Shown: positions 1 through 12,677, numbered from the stretch's first letter. The stretch is DNA of 64,000 nt from Watersipora subatra (GCF_963576615.1 NC_088711.1:25142182-25206181), one strand, 5' to 3'. Program-made: numbers and translations. The notes: generated by a model from the letters alone, not told the origin.

Positions 1-109
1 ATTATGGAGCACCTATGTGAATGTTCTCCTTATGGTAGGAAAGAAGAGGGGAAATTGCTAAAACTGCTCATTTTTCATTTCTTGTATGAAAAAAAGATCT
101 GCAGAACTG

Positions 110-640
110 CTGATATAAGCAAGAACACTGAAATACAGAACTCCTGATATAAGCAAAAACACTGAAATACAGAACTACTGATACAAGCAAAAACACTGAA
201 ATACAGAACTACTGATAGAAGCAAGAACACTGAAATACAGAACTACTGATATGAGCAAAAACACTGAAATACAGAACTACTGATATGAGCAAGAACACTG
301 AAATACAGAACTACTGATATGAGCAAGAACACTGAAATACAGAACTACTGATATGAGCAAGAACACTGAATTACAGAACTACTGATATGAGCAAGAACAC
401 TGAAATACAGAACTACTGATATGAGCAAGAACACTGAAATACAGAACTACTGATATGAGCAAGAACACTGAAATACAGAACTACTGATATGAGCAAGAAC
501 ACTAAAATACAGAACTACTGATATGAGCAATAACACTGCAATACAGAACTACTGATATAAGCAAGAACACTGAATTACAGAACTACTGATATGAGCAAGA
601 ACACTGAAAGACAGAACTTCTGAAAAAGCAAAAACACTCA
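110..640. repeat. 34-bp minisatellite
   Basis: About 15 head-to-tail copies of a 34-bp unit built on ACTGAAATACAGAACTACTG plus ATATGAGCAAGAAC. The central copies are nearly identical and the edge copies diverge. It lies just downstream (in transcription sense) of the gene C terminal exon. Confidence 0.95.
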
Positions 641-760
641 AACATACTCATGAAGCCAAGCCTGCTGTTCGCAGATCAGCAGCTCAGACCACTCAGTCAC
701 AGCTGCTGCCTGGCAGCTAAATTGCAGGATCAAATAATTACCATAATTAGTAATATTAAA

Positions 761-766
761 TTTATT
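761..766 (-). promoter_or_regulatory. Candidate polyadenylation signal of gene C
   Basis: AATAAA on the minus strand, about 190 nt beyond the gene C stop codon at 953-955. The spacing is reasonable for a 3' UTR. In A+T-rich DNA a chance match is possible. Confidence 0.35.
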
Positions 767-952
767 TCTTTAAATGACTTAGACGCAAAATGAACAGCTA
801 ACAAAAAATAAAAAATATCAATCATAGATTTTATAGGAATGGAAATTATACTCGATGCTGACTCGCTGATTCTGTGAAACCAAATTATGCATTAGCACCA
901 GCAGCACTACGTTCTAGCTGTTCAGGCTCCTGTCAATCAGTACTCATTAGCC

Positions 953-3900
953 TTAGTATCTAGTAGTTGAGGCTGAGCTATTTGGAGGGTTGTTCACAAC
1001 TGATGTGGGAGCGAAGTACCCGGGAGGAGGAGGAGCTAAACAGAAATATACATGTACGTTAGAAAAAAAGAATTACTGACACCCCACCCTAATAAGGAAG
1101 GTCCCCTTTGTTACCGCTAAGTTGTCTAGTGATCCAACACAGCGTGTTATCAGTGATTCAGATTACAGCCAAGAATTTCTCATGTTGATTTGCATAATTG
1201 CCCAACACTGTTTCCAAATATCGCTAACATGTCGACAATATGTTCAAATATTTAACTGTGTCATGTGTGATTTGACAGTTTTTCAATTAGTCTCAACAGT
1301 ACCCTTCTAGCTTTAATAAAATAAATAGAAAAACCACATCTCATCTGTCATCCTTGCTAATGAAACTTGGCAACACGGCTACCATAATAGGGAAGTTAAC
1401 AAAAAGTTGAAAACTACAGTTTATGTCTGCGCTTGAGTTTAAACTATAGATTGTTTCTAATGATCCTGTTGTTTATGAAATTATAAAAATAAATAAACGC
1501 AATCATTAATGCTTTTCCTCCATCCATTAAAATGTCTGTAAAAGTTACCCATTTGAGTAAAGATTCCCTAATCAACAAATTAAACTCATGAATATGACAA
1601 GTGGAATAACCAACAACTGGCCAGAATGTGAAACAGCTAAATATATTGCTTTTTAAAACATGTGAGAACAGTGAAAGAAGGAATGGTTATGGATTCGTGT
1701 CACATAATATTCTACTAATGCATCTTTGAGGAAAGCAAGATAAAAACTCGTGTTTTATATATCTTACCCGATTGTGGTATAGCTGTGGAGGCGCTATAGG
1801 GAGGAGGGGTCGGGAAGTTTCCGGTAATTGGTGGCGGGTGCTCTTGGAGTCGTCCATATGGCACATTTGACTGATGAACGGTAACAGTGGTTGTGGCAAC
1901 CTGCCAAATGTGCACAGCGTAACTAGTTTATCAGGTCATGCTATAAACACTTGCACCAAATATGTTATCTATTTTTGTGCCCGTTAAAAGGTATGTCAAA
2001 CTCTCGAAGCATAGGCTCTGCCAACTTAACAAAGTGATGACACTCGAGATGTTATATCTGTCTCTAATAATTCAATCAATTTGAGGCAGTGCCACAAATT
2101 AGGTCTCTTGACAAAAAAGGTTTTATCCGGGTAATTTAGCAATTTTAGGGTCATTGCTATAACTGACCTCATCAACAGCTATTGTGTACACTGCCGGTAC
2201 TAGTATCTGCTGCTTTCTATAGAAAGCAGCAGATACTAGTATCTGGTCTCATATCAACATGTTTTTTGTCATTATGGCTTGTCTTCTCCCTCATTAGGAA
2301 AGTCATTTCAGCGGAGCTGAGCTGGCGCTTTTAACAAGAGCATATAGAAAATGGCTTACCCTTCTCAATCGCACTCTGTAGGTGTAACGGCGAACCCTCC
2401 AGGTGATTAGACAGACCTTCAGTCCAACACCAAGGATGCATGCGACAACAATAATAGCAACGGTGCCTCCAGATAAGCCTGAGAAAAATACATTGATTGA
2501 TGTTATACCAGACCTGTACACACCGTGTAATACATAAAAACGCTAGTACTCAAGTTGAACAAGTGTTAAGAGGAACTAATCTTCACTTGTGCTATAATAG
2601 CCAACTCCGTTAAGCTTTTCAAGGTTCCTATTTCATGCATGCTGCTCGACTAGTTGTAATAGAAACTTACTAGGTCAAGGCCATGTCCTACTAGGCTCAA
2701 CTGCCATTGAGTAAATTAACTAGGAACAGATTATAATAAGACACAATGTATGGCTGTTAGGTAAACTACATTTCCCTAGCAGATTTGAATATATTACTAA
2801 AACTAATTTTAGATCGTTAACTTTTTAACTTTTACTATTTCTGTAGGTGCCACCTTTCTAGACTAAGACAAATCTTCACTATAATGAGAGACGCCTCCAT
2901 CTGAAACCACATTGAGGTTAGGAAAAGAAAGATTGCTTTGAATAAGTTTCCAACTCCCAACTTTCAGTTTAGTACAGCAACACTTTACCACTGACACCTG
3001 ACAATCTCTCACAGAGCATCAGGATGCAAGATACTAGTAATAATCCAGCTAGATATGCGCTTATATATGATCGCCTAAACATACAGAACTGCCAGAATAC
3101 TACGGAAAATTTTAGTGAATATCTGACTCTAAACTTGAAGTAATATCTAAGATATGGTGCTAGGAGTTTCTCAAAAGTGAAGGTAAAGGAAAATGATCTG
3201 AAGCGAGTAGAAAGCTCGAAAGTTAATATGTGAAAAATATAAAATAAAGAGATAAAGCGACTATGTAATAAACTAAGTTAGTTTAAAGCTTGCATGATTG
3301 AAGATAGGGGAGGCTCTGTAAGCTCTGTCATTAACTCTACCCGCACCACAAAAGCTTTACCAATGTTCCCTTGCCTCGCTAAGTACGTGACACCAAAAAC
3401 CTTCTTATTCTTTCTTTATTAGTTTAGCTTTTACATTTCTCTCACATAAGCTATTGCTTTTACTGTCATATGCAATTATTTGCATTATCTAGAGAGGAGT
3501 GATCAAGCGGTGAAATAAACTAAATGAACCATAGTGCATACCTATAGAAACATTTAACCCGATACATGACAGTTTCAACAAACCAATCATAGCCTAGAAT
3601 AAGTAAAATTCCTATATAATGGTTGAACAGTACAACAGTTAGGATTAGCTCTACGATGTTTCGAAATGTGTAATGAAATGTATAGCATGTGTAATGACGC
3701 AGACCTAATGCATCAGCCTAAAATATAACAGTAGATTACCATAATTTCGTAACACGCCTAGATTTTATATTTTAGCATCTGAGGCTAGGTTATGGCTAAG
3801 AATGAAAGTAGTTATGGCTAGGAATGATGGTAATTAATGGGAAGCGTGTCTGTCGACTAGTATGAAAAATAATCTATCTTCATGCTTTTTGACACAGATA

Positions 3901-6900
3901 TATATAGCTCTCTTAACTTGGCAATGTATATACTCTGAACAGGCGACAAATAGTTACAGCTCGTTTTAGACTATGATCCCCGCAACTAGTAGATAGAACC
4001 ATTGGCTATAGTAAGGATTATTGAAAGATTAAATAGCATAGTATTCTACCTTGAATCATAAAACTAGTTTCAGAGTGTTTATATCCCAAATCTAAGCAGC
4101 TCCCCATATGTAGGAAGTCCAAAAGTAGAGTTAGTTAACCAGTGAGGCTTCAAGTTACATCGTTACGCAACAAAGTGTTTGTTTAACTTGTTCAGCAGGA
4201 TTTGCTACCTTAATGTGTATTTGCGGCCATAAATACAGTAGATAGTAATGTGTATTTGCTGCCCGAAATACAGTAGATAGTAATGTGTATTAGCTGCGAT
4301 AAAAACAGTAGATAGTAATGTGTATTTGCTGCCATAAATACATCAGATAGTAATGTGTATTTGCTGCCATAAATACAGTAGATAGTAATGTGTATTTGCT
4401 GCCATAAATACAGTAGATAGTAATGTGTATTTGCTGCCATAAATACAGTAGATAGTAATGTGTATCCCAAGCTGACTTTGCATGAGCATCTTTCAACCAA
4501 TAAAAAACCTAGAGTAGGCTTACTACTTACCAGTCTAGCCTTAGCTCCAAGCTTATCTGACCATCTCAGCGCAGTCATTTAACGAGTTATACGATTAGTT
4601 GATGACACAACTAGGTGTGTACTGTTATTATAGGAGCAATCAATAACATGGAATAAAGTTTTGTAATTAAAGGTAGTGTAAACTGTCTCCAGTGTAACTG
4701 ATAGCAAAGCAAGGTTTGCATTGAGGTTAGATAAGGACAGATCTGAAGGAGATGAGCGGATCAAAATATGAAGGCTGCGCTGAGGCTGGGGAGTTAAAGG
4801 TTGTTCTTATTATTGAATACCTAAGTGATGTCTTCTACATGTATGTCACTCCTTATACTAATCACAAGCAATTAGTAATAATTCTAGCCCCATGATATTG
4901 CATAATAACTCAACCCAATTATGGAAACGCTCACGTAAGATATGCACAAACATTCATCTAGTATTTCAGCGAGAGTTCGCTTTTTCTGTTTCTGATCCAA
5001 AGCATTTTGTAGTACGAATTAATCATGTGAAGTTTTTCTGAGAACACACAGTCGAAAAGCTATTCACACTCTATTGCACAAGAAAACAGGCTTGCAGTTT
5101 TACATAAACTTAACCATACACTGTACCCTATAGCAATTGTGCAATAATAGAATTATTTTTTCGCCAAAAGGAAATAACAAGGAGACATTGAGTAATGAGG
5201 GCCTCTGAAAAATGCCCACATTATTATGTTCAAATCTCAAATGTTCAAAACAAGCCAAACTGATTAAGGCAACTTCAGTTGAAGCGCTCAAGTTGAAATC
5301 TTATTTTTTGTAACAATCTAACCCTAAAACGCATTACAGCTGTGACACGCATCATGAGAGAGAAGCAACAATACTGGAATAGGTGAAAGGTTATGAAAGG
5401 TTATGAAAGGTTATGAAAGGTTATGAAAGGTTATGAAAGGTTATGAAAGGTTATGAAAGGTTATGAAAGGTTATCAAAGGTTATCAAAGGTTATGAAAGG
5501 TTGAGGCAGACTTATGAATACACAAGGAACTGTTAAAGCCTGGCTCAAATAAAATTGCAGGATGATATAAAAGACCCAGTATAACTAATACTTATGATAG
5601 AGATTTGTGTGTACACATGTTAAGGACAGCTGAATTCGTTCACACTTTCATTTGAAAGAGTGTTTAGCAGCGGATCATCACCGCAATACTAAATGCTAGT
5701 TTCACAACGCCCCCCTTTGATCTCTAACGTATCTCACACTTGAAAAACTCAAGTTTATGTATAAGGTAGACAAGGATCATCTATTATGTTAACCAACGGA
5801 ATGTGTTATGTCCCCAAACCAATTAATATGTCAATGACTACAGCAAAGGTTAGGTAGAGCCTATGAACCATCTGGAAAACAAAGTTTTGTTAAAGAGCGA
5901 GTAGGCTTACTAACAAACACGAGTAAATCAACACTCAGAGACTGGTTGAGAAATTAACACGCATGAGCTAAAATAAACTTCGTGTCCAGTTAAATTAATC
6001 AAAAAACCAACGAAACGCGTATAGTAAAAAGATAAACATATATGATTCTGACATAACATGTGTATGCCAAAATGATCACCAAAAAAGGTCAACAATCAGA
6101 TATTGCGTCGTTGACAGAAATAAAATGTTGTTTATTTATTCACAAAGATTTTACTAGCCCTGAATTGAATTACAGCAGCTGACAGAAAATCTTCGATTGG
6201 CATGAATTTATTACTATTGCTGTAGCTACTAGCCTTTCAATGTCACTCACCGCTACAAAAACACAGATCAAACTTCTTCTATTTTGTGTGAGGTTTAGGT
6301 TTCTATTGTCAATTTCGTCATACGCAGCCTCAGTTTGCCAACTAATCTTCATAAACTCTACTACATATTTTATTTTTAGCGTAAACAATTTCTTTAAAAT
6401 ATTAGCCACCTTGAATAGCCACCAATTTCAAGCAGGTCCTATCAAACACTTCTGCATTGAATTGCTAATATTGCAATCATGTTAACCTGGGAAAATCCAT
6501 TAGCGTCAAAATAGTGTCTACATGACGAACGCTCGGATAGCAAGTGTACCCACATGATGTAAGCATCATACCACGGGTTGTGGTTGACGCATTTTCCTTG
6601 ATGACGAGACTTGTGTTGCGATTATGGAATTCAAATGCGCCCTTAGTCGTAACAGCGCCAATAATAAACTTTACAATATATCGAAAGCTATGTGATTTTG
6701 ACATATCGGTGTCTAACAGGAGCAATGTCAATTGCACTTTGCTTAAGTGAGCAGTCAATGAGCATGTATTTACTAGTATTAGTGAGCAGTCAATGAACAT
6801 GTATTTACTAGTATTAGTAAGCAGTCAATGAACATGTATTTACTAGTATCAGTAAGCAGTCAAGGGACATGTATTTATTAGTATTAGTAAGCAGTCAATG

Positions 6901-7802
6901 AACACGTATTTACTAGTATCAGTAAGCAGTCAATGAACACGTATTTACTAGTATCAGTAAGCAGTCAATGAACATGTTATTACTAGTATCAGTAAGCAGT
7001 CAATGAACACGTATTTACTAGTATCAGTAAGCAGTCAATGAACACGTATTTACTAGTATCAGTAAGCAGTCAATGAACATGTATTTACTAGTATCAGTAA
7101 GCAGCCAATGAACACGTATTTACTAGTATTAGTAAGCAGTCAATGAACATGTATTTACTAGTATCAGTAAGCAGTCAATGGACACGTATTTACTAGTGTT
7201 AGTATTCTACACAAGCTCACTCACCATAGTCGTCATCATAATAATCTACAAACAGAACAGATATATCATTGTATTATCACATATCAGGTTTTATTGATGA
7301 GTATTTATTTCATCAGTCCTCTCCTCAACTGCTTAGTATCATCGGTCCAATATCGGCTAATCTCATCAATAAGTTTTCAATATATCCTAATTGATGTCAC
7401 ACATAATCGAAGTTATCTCCTTGATATTATTCCAAAAACAGTCTCAATATCATGTTCTGTGCCTCGTCTAATCGCCGTCATCTACTCTGAGTTCAGCGCT
7501 GCATTAGCCACACAGCAGACATTTCCCTAGATATCAGATTCATGATGAACAAGCGCAGCAGATCTCATTCCTATCTTATCACAGCGTAAGCTATGTACCG
7601 CAATATCTCATCACTTTGTGATTCAGCTCCTGATAACACCTCCCTATCCTTTGACAACGCTATGTACCCTTATATCAGATATCGTCTTGAAACGCCTATT
7701 TACCTGGTTCGGCGGTCCATGGGTCGAAGGGATCGTCAGTCCGTGGACTCCAAGGGTCAGTCAGAGGTCTCCATGGGTCAGTCACAGGTCTCCAAGGGGC
7801 AG
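953..7802 (-). CDS. Gene C: Shisa/CYYR1-like single-pass membrane protein (N-terminus not found)
   Basis: Five exons chain in frame: 7704-7802 (phase 1 to 1), 7225-7245 (1 to 1), 2360-2478 (1 to 0), 1768-1900 (0 to 1) and 953-1035 (phase 1 to stop TAA). All junctions are AG/GT, with strong donors GTGAGT, GTAAGC and GTAAGA. In order the protein has a Trp/Pro/Asp repeat segment (DPWRPLTDPW), an acidic tyrosine run (DYYDDDYG), a membrane span (GGTVAIIVVACILGVGLKVC), a basic stop-transfer stretch (TWRVRR, then RVRLRR), and a Pro-rich tail with TPPPYS and PPPPGYF. PPxY-type motifs in STMC6-type adaptors bind WW-domain proteins such as Nedd4 ligases; that role is inferred here. Signal peptide and Cys-rich exons should lie above 7802, possibly beyond the NHL gene. 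The 4.7-kb intron holds three minisatellites. The tail exons match the plan of genes A and B. Confidence 0.75.
2198..2241. repeat. 44-bp perfect palindrome
   Basis: The two 22-nt arms are exact reverse complements with no spacer, centred on CTATAG between 2219 and 2220. It lies inside the gene C intron between the transmembrane and tail exons. No flanking duplication is obvious. Confidence 0.9.
4208..4465. repeat. 35-bp minisatellite
   Basis: About seven copies of a 35-bp unit beginning TAATGTGTATTTGCTGCCAT. It produces two overlapping minus-strand ORFs that are repeat artefacts. Confidence 0.95.
5384..5503. repeat. 10-bp tandem repeat GAAAGGTTAT
   Basis: About 12 near-perfect copies of GAAAGGTTAT. 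Two adjacent copies carry the same G-to-C change (TCAAAGGTTA), showing local copying of a variant. Confidence 0.95.
6743..7203. repeat. 35-bp minisatellite
   Basis: About 13 copies of a 35-bp unit containing AGTAAGCAGTCAATGAACAC and GTATTTACTAGTATC, with interspersed variants. It ends about 20 bp before the donor side of the gene C micro-exon. Confidence 0.95.
7225..7245 (-). CDS. Gene C 21-nt micro-exon
   Basis: Acceptor GTTTGTAG and donor GTGAGT enclose 21 nt in phase 1 to 1. Joined to its neighbours it reads D-YYDDDY-G immediately before the membrane span. An acidic, tyrosine-rich juxtamembrane patch could carry tyrosine sulfation, which is inference. Skipping the exon would keep the frame, so it could be a cassette exon. 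Confidence 0.6.
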
Positions 7803-9959
7803 CTTAAATAGGCAAATGAAACTAATATATGCAGTAAAAACAATTTTGTTTGACATTTTTTATATTACCCAAACTTTTTGTTACGTTTATAGAGAGTGCA
7901 TTGTTTACATCTCGAGCAAGTCTGGTTAAAACAAGTTATTAGCAATCTCGGTAAAACCAGACCAGATAATGACTTTCATAATGTTGCATATGAATGCCTC
8001 ATTATGAAAGTACTATCATCACTAAGTTTCCATGCTTTAAGTGGGTTTGGAGTTGCCCGCTGCCAACGAATGCGCTTCCTGCCATTCTAACGATTCAGAG
8101 TTGCGCTACATTGTTCTTTCCCAGATTCACGATGTATCCCTTAAAACGCAACTTGTTAATGTAGACGCGAGTTGGAGGTCAAGGTCACTTTTTAATTAGT
8201 GCGTAGTCAACTAATTGCATTAAACCAAAATAATAGATCACAATTGATCGCAATGTTAAATTCTTTTTACCTCCACTTGGGAGAGCTTAGCCGGAAATTA
8301 TCGATTTAGATCCATCAGCAGTGAGCGTTTCCATGATGAATAGTGCTCACACAGTAAGTGCCTTCGCACAAATTTAGTGAAGCAAAATGACATTGAATGC
8401 GTTCGAAGTTTACCATTTCCGTGATTCACGGTAGAAACAACTCCAAAGCTATTTGACGCATAGAAATGCAGTGCGTATGAATGACTAGGGAATAGCTACA
8501 AAGAGAGCTTTGGACTGCTAGAATACCTCTTTGCTGTCACTATCAAAGTTATCAATTGTGACTTGTCATTCAAAGTATTCGATTGAGCTCAAGTTCACGG
8601 CAGTGTTGAAACGCATGCTGACCCAAGCCTCAATAAGCGGCTACCTTGTTACCTACCAACTACGCTGTATATCAGAGCCAACCTAAATTATCTCAAGTTA
8701 TCTTCTTTCGTTGAATCAATAATAAACTCACTACGCCGCTAGATTGGGAGGGTTTGCCATCATGTTTGCGCATCTTTGAGAAGCAATACTCATTCGGTAG
8801 ATTACACAAAAATACCTCTTAAAGTTCAGTTTTTCAAGCCGGCAGCTAACATAACCAACCGGTCTTTAACTGTTAAGTCATTGCAGAAACAAAGAGCTAT
8901 GTTAAAAGAATCAATTAGGTAAGTTCCAAATTTTTCAATTTTCAGATAATGCATATGTTATATGCACGAAATATGCACTAGTAACATTTCTGTAAGTCAA
9001 TTATTCAAGTTAAAACTTCTGTTGATCTAAATCCAATAAGTCAAATTATAATAGAGCTCAAACAATCATATACATACGAGTAGTGTAGACTCCAGTTGTG
9101 GTTTCTTTCTTTGACCCTGTATAAAACAAGGTGATAAGATCACATCGATGTTACTATAGAAGTTCTCAGGCTACTTTTCACAGTCAAACCTTGACATACC
9201 GCATTATCCTTTGCGAAATTTTTTTATGTCTAAACTATTGTACATGTATGTTAAGCAAATTATTCTTAAAAACATACTGTATTTTTTATTTGCTCCACAA
9301 CTCAAAAGACAATGATAAGTACTTCAAATAATTACATATTGCATTAAAAATTGCAATATATATAAAACTATGTAAAATTTTTATGTAAAAAGCTAATTTA
9401 TTTAATTAAAACTAAATTAATGCAGTAATAATTAATAAAAATAGAAAAAATAATGGAGCTACATGAAGTAATTTACTCCAATATACTTGAAATTAATTTA
9501 ATTTACACATTTATATAAATAATATGCTACACTTTTATTTGTAGTTTTTCACGTTTACTCACAACATTGTAATGTTTTAGGAACTTTTGAACGTCGTATG
9601 TTGAAAGTTTTTAATGTCAGGTGCAATATTAGTTACAATTCTAAGTACAAGTCAAATAATCAATATCCAGAAGTAAATGTAAGTCGAGGTTTGACTGTAT
9701 CCGTCAGCAACATTGTTTCAGAATGGTCAGCCATAGGATCATCATAAAGATGATTGTAAAACTGCTATTTTTAATTGGACTACTCAATCAAAGCGATATT
9801 TAGTAAAATTGCTAAAGAGCTATAAAGAATAGTAGTACTAACAGGAACAAAGTTCTTTTGGTCAACTAGTGCCTAACTAGTGCACAAGCATTGATCAACG
9901 GGTGGCTGAGCTCATGCAATTACATTTATGAATTAAACTCACAAACACATTCTGTATTC
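7803..9959. other. No gene recognised between gene C and the NHL gene
   Basis: Anonymous A+T-rich DNA. The missing 5' exons of gene C may lie here, but none could be supported. A short inverted repeat, ACTTTCATAATG at 7972-7983 against 8000-8011, is present. ATTAAA on the minus strand near 9770 could serve the NHL gene as a poly(A) signal. Confidence 0.4.
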
Positions 9960-11142
9960 CTACCAACCTGGAGTTGTGAAACTGATCTTTGTGATTCTCG
10001 CTTCGTCCAGATCACTGTCGTAATCGCTGCCGATGTATAAGAAACCATTGATAACGGCCACAGCGCTGGGTCGCACCAGTGTGCACTGAGGAAGCCCCCA
10101 ATAAAAATAATCTGTGTCATTACAAATGGTAAAGTTGCCATTTTCTTGCTTGTAGTCGATGAAGGTAACCATCCCACTGTCGATGTTTGTCACGATAAGT
10201 ATGCCATCAAAAAAAGCAACTCCAAAGGCATCAGCCATTTTTGTTTTAGCGATATCACGACTACCGTCCGCAGAAATATTCATAATTTCATTGCTTTGGA
10301 GAACAGCGTAGGAATTGGATAAACCGTCATATGTAAAACTGTGGACTACTTCTCCATGTGTACTAATGTTAACTCTAGCATTAAACTGAGTTTCATAGCT
10401 TGATATGATCACATATTTTTGATCAGTAATCAGCATGTCAAGGATGAAGGTAAAGCCACTCCGTGAGTCATAAACCATTTTTGAAGGTTTATTGAAGGTT
10501 TTCATGGGTATATATTCATCAGGGCTATAGTAGTGAGAGAAGTTGCACGCTCCTGCATATGCCTCGACATAGCCTACATCTCTAAAGAGTACCCTCAGAC
10601 ATTGATTGTTCTCATCGGCAATTAATAGGCGGGTAGACGAAAGTTGAGCAAGTCCCGATATTCGATTAAAACGGGCATCCTGAGCGGTACCATCGGCGTA
10701 GCCACCCTCTTCCTCATATCTACTTCCAGCAATACGCCAGACAGAACCATGCTCATTCATCCTGAAGACAGCATTTCCAGCAGCAATTAGAACAAAACCT
10801 TCATCATATTGATCTTCTTGTATTTCTGTAATCGTTGGCAAGTCATCGCGGTGAACAGAAAAGTAATAGTGGTTGACCTTCGAACCAACTTCTGCTCTTC
10901 TCCAGGCACGAACTTGCCCACTGCTACATGGATGAGACAAAGATTTAATATCAGCAATGAGTGACGTTACAGGAGGTACTACAAACATAATGATGTATTT
11001 TGCTACCTATCACTGCTTAAAACATAGATGTATGAGTATAAGCACTATGTAATACAAATACTACATGTTAACGGTACACACCTTCCCAGCAGTAGAGCAG
11101 CTCCGATATATAATAACAACATGTTCAACTCTGCCAACACAG
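9960..11142 (-). CDS. NHL-repeat (six-bladed beta-propeller) protein
   Basis: The main exon, 9960-10923, encodes about 320 residues and ends in TAG. It splices in phase 2 (acceptor CATCCATGTAG, donor GTGTGT) to exon 11082-11142, which contains the start MLLLYIGAALLLG, a plausible signal peptide or anchor. That gives about 334 residues. An NHL blade is clear around residues 85-126 (GGYADGTAQDARFN, then LLIADENNQCLRVL). Weaker blades follow, including the C-terminal VRPSAVAVINGFLYIGSD. Asn-x-Thr/Ser sites (NIST, NISA, NDTD region) suit an exported protein. NHL propellers bind proteins or RNA, and this one is probably extracellular or lumenal. The stop overlaps a weak donor (CCAG/GTTGGT), so a further exon cannot be excluded. 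The exon at 11419-11487 may add an N-terminal extension. Confidence 0.8.
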
Positions 11143-11418
11143 CTAAAATAGAACAAACAGCCATAAAACCTTTATTACAAACCTAGTAACACAAGTTCAA
11201 GATATTTTTAATTTACATCTACTCCTTACCAGCTCCAGGCGAAGATTAAGGTAGATACTAAACAGACTTTAGACCACTGACTAGCAAGGGATGCAACAGA
11301 TAGTTGCAAAATAGTTAGGCAATGAGGCTGAGTGTTTACAATCAGCAACAGCCAATAAGCTGCCGTCATTAGCGTGAATCACCCTAGATCAGAATGCGAG
11401 TACACGCAATTGGCTTAC

Positions 11419-11487
11419 CGTCGGATGTAGCCTTGCGACACAGCATGAAGTGGTTCATCGCATTAGCGCTCAGCCCACAATGGTTGG
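11419..11487 (-). CDS. Candidate upstream coding exon of the NHL gene
   Basis: 69 nt, phase 1 to 1, between acceptor CTCTATTTAAAG and the strong donor GACG/GTAAGC. It reads NHCGLSANAMNHFMLCRKAT and continues SD. It joins in frame to acceptor TTCTATTTTAG at 11143, which lies 20 nt upstream of the MLLL start and leaves VLAELNMLLLYIG open. Translation could then begin at a Met in this exon (MNHFMLCRK), giving a charged N-terminus before the hydrophobic stretch. Alternatively the exon belongs to another minus-strand gene. Confidence 0.4.
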
Positions 11488-12019
11488 CTTTAAATAGAGC
11501 ATGAGTAAAGCTCCTATAAGGCTTCACACTTTCTAGATACATGCTTTGCAAAAAGTCTCTGTGCTTCTATGTAGACAGAGAAACCAAGTTGAAAGTATTT
11601 CCTACCATTTTAACTAAAGTATGTATTGAAGGCGGTAGGTTTCTTTTTAGGTAAATTACAGTAATTGTAACCATGATTGTACCTATTGCAGAAATTACCT
11701 TGAGTACCAGAAACTCACTTTCAAGAGCCTGTTTTTGCTCCAATGTAAAGCTTTTGCTTACTGGTTGCGTCTTGATGACACGTTTAAGCCATGTAAATAT
11801 ATGTAGGCCTACATATATGGTATATATGTAAATAAGAAAGTATACATGTATATATACAGTATATGTTATTTATACAATATATACAGTATATACAATATAT
11901 ACGATATATATAAAATATATATATATAATACATATTAGCTCCCTCTACAAGAGCAAATAGACTGAGGTCACTGCTCATGAATAGCAAATGAAGGCAACTT
12001 TGTTGAAACCTATAAGCCT
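11488..12019. other. No gene recognised; TA-rich tract
   Basis: Anonymous sequence with an imperfect TATA-rich microsatellite at about 11795-11930. It yields tyrosine/isoleucine ORFs that are artefacts. Confidence 0.6.
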
Positions 12020-12028
12020 ATAGAATTC

Positions 12029-12677
12029 TAGCCTGTCTTGACAAGCTGTTGTTTTTGCGTAGTTGTCCCCCCGTCGAGCGGCGAGCAACAACAGCTTGTC
12101 ACAAGACGTACTGCACCTGATGCATCAGCTGCACTTATAGGGAGTTGTTCTCTTCCGTCTACGTGGCTTGGCCGCGATGTTATGTCGGTCGCTCCATCGG
12201 TAATCATAACGGATTGCACGCAAAAATTTATGTAAAAAAAAACAAGATTACAACGTTTAACCAAAGACCAGTTTTTGTGATAAACTTTAGTAGAACTTAA
12301 GAATAAAATAAACTCAAAATAAAATCCATAAGAGCAAATAAAACTGACTGATACAAAAATAGAAATAAAACTGACTGAGCGCACAAATAACGACATGTTT
12401 AGTCGCTGTTGTTGCCTAAGTTCTCATATTCTAATAAAGTTTACTGCAGAGAGGGGTCGCCAGTTAAACGTTCTTATCTTAATTTCGTTAAATTCGTTAT
12501 GATTACCAATGGAGCGACCGGAATAACATCGCAGCCGAGCCGCGTAGACGGAAGAGAACAACTCCCTATAAGTGCAGCTGATGCATCAGGTGCAGTACGT
12601 CCTGTGACAAGCTGTTGTTGCTCGCCGCTCGACGGGGGGACAACTACGCAAAAACAACAGCTTGTCAAGACAGGCTA
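12029..12677. mobile_element. MULE-like non-autonomous TIR element
   Basis: 649 bp with terminal inverted repeats of about 200 bp, starting TAGCCTGTCTTGACAAGCTG. It is flanked by a perfect 9-bp target duplication ATAGAATTC (12020-12028 and 12678-12686). Long TIRs with 9-bp duplications are typical of the Mutator superfamily. There is no transposase. The arms differ at a handful of positions, and the centre (12240-12470) is A+T-rich. Confidence 0.85.

Larger units (their letters stand above)
2479..7224. other. Gene C long intron
   Basis: No exon is supported here. It holds three tandem repeats (listed separately) in anonymous A+T-rich DNA. The segment near 6480-6720 is richer in G+C and open on the minus strand, but I cannot tie it to splice sites. 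Confidence 0.5.

Noticed and set aside
110-640. CRISPR-like array
   Set aside because: The units are contiguous tandem repeats without unique spacers, and the genome is eukaryotic. The same holds for the other minisatellites.
2880-2930. Possible signal-peptide exon (MEASLIIVKICLSL) for gene C
   Set aside because: The donor GTGGCA is poor. It lies downstream of the micro-exon at 7225, which already joins the transmembrane exon in phase.
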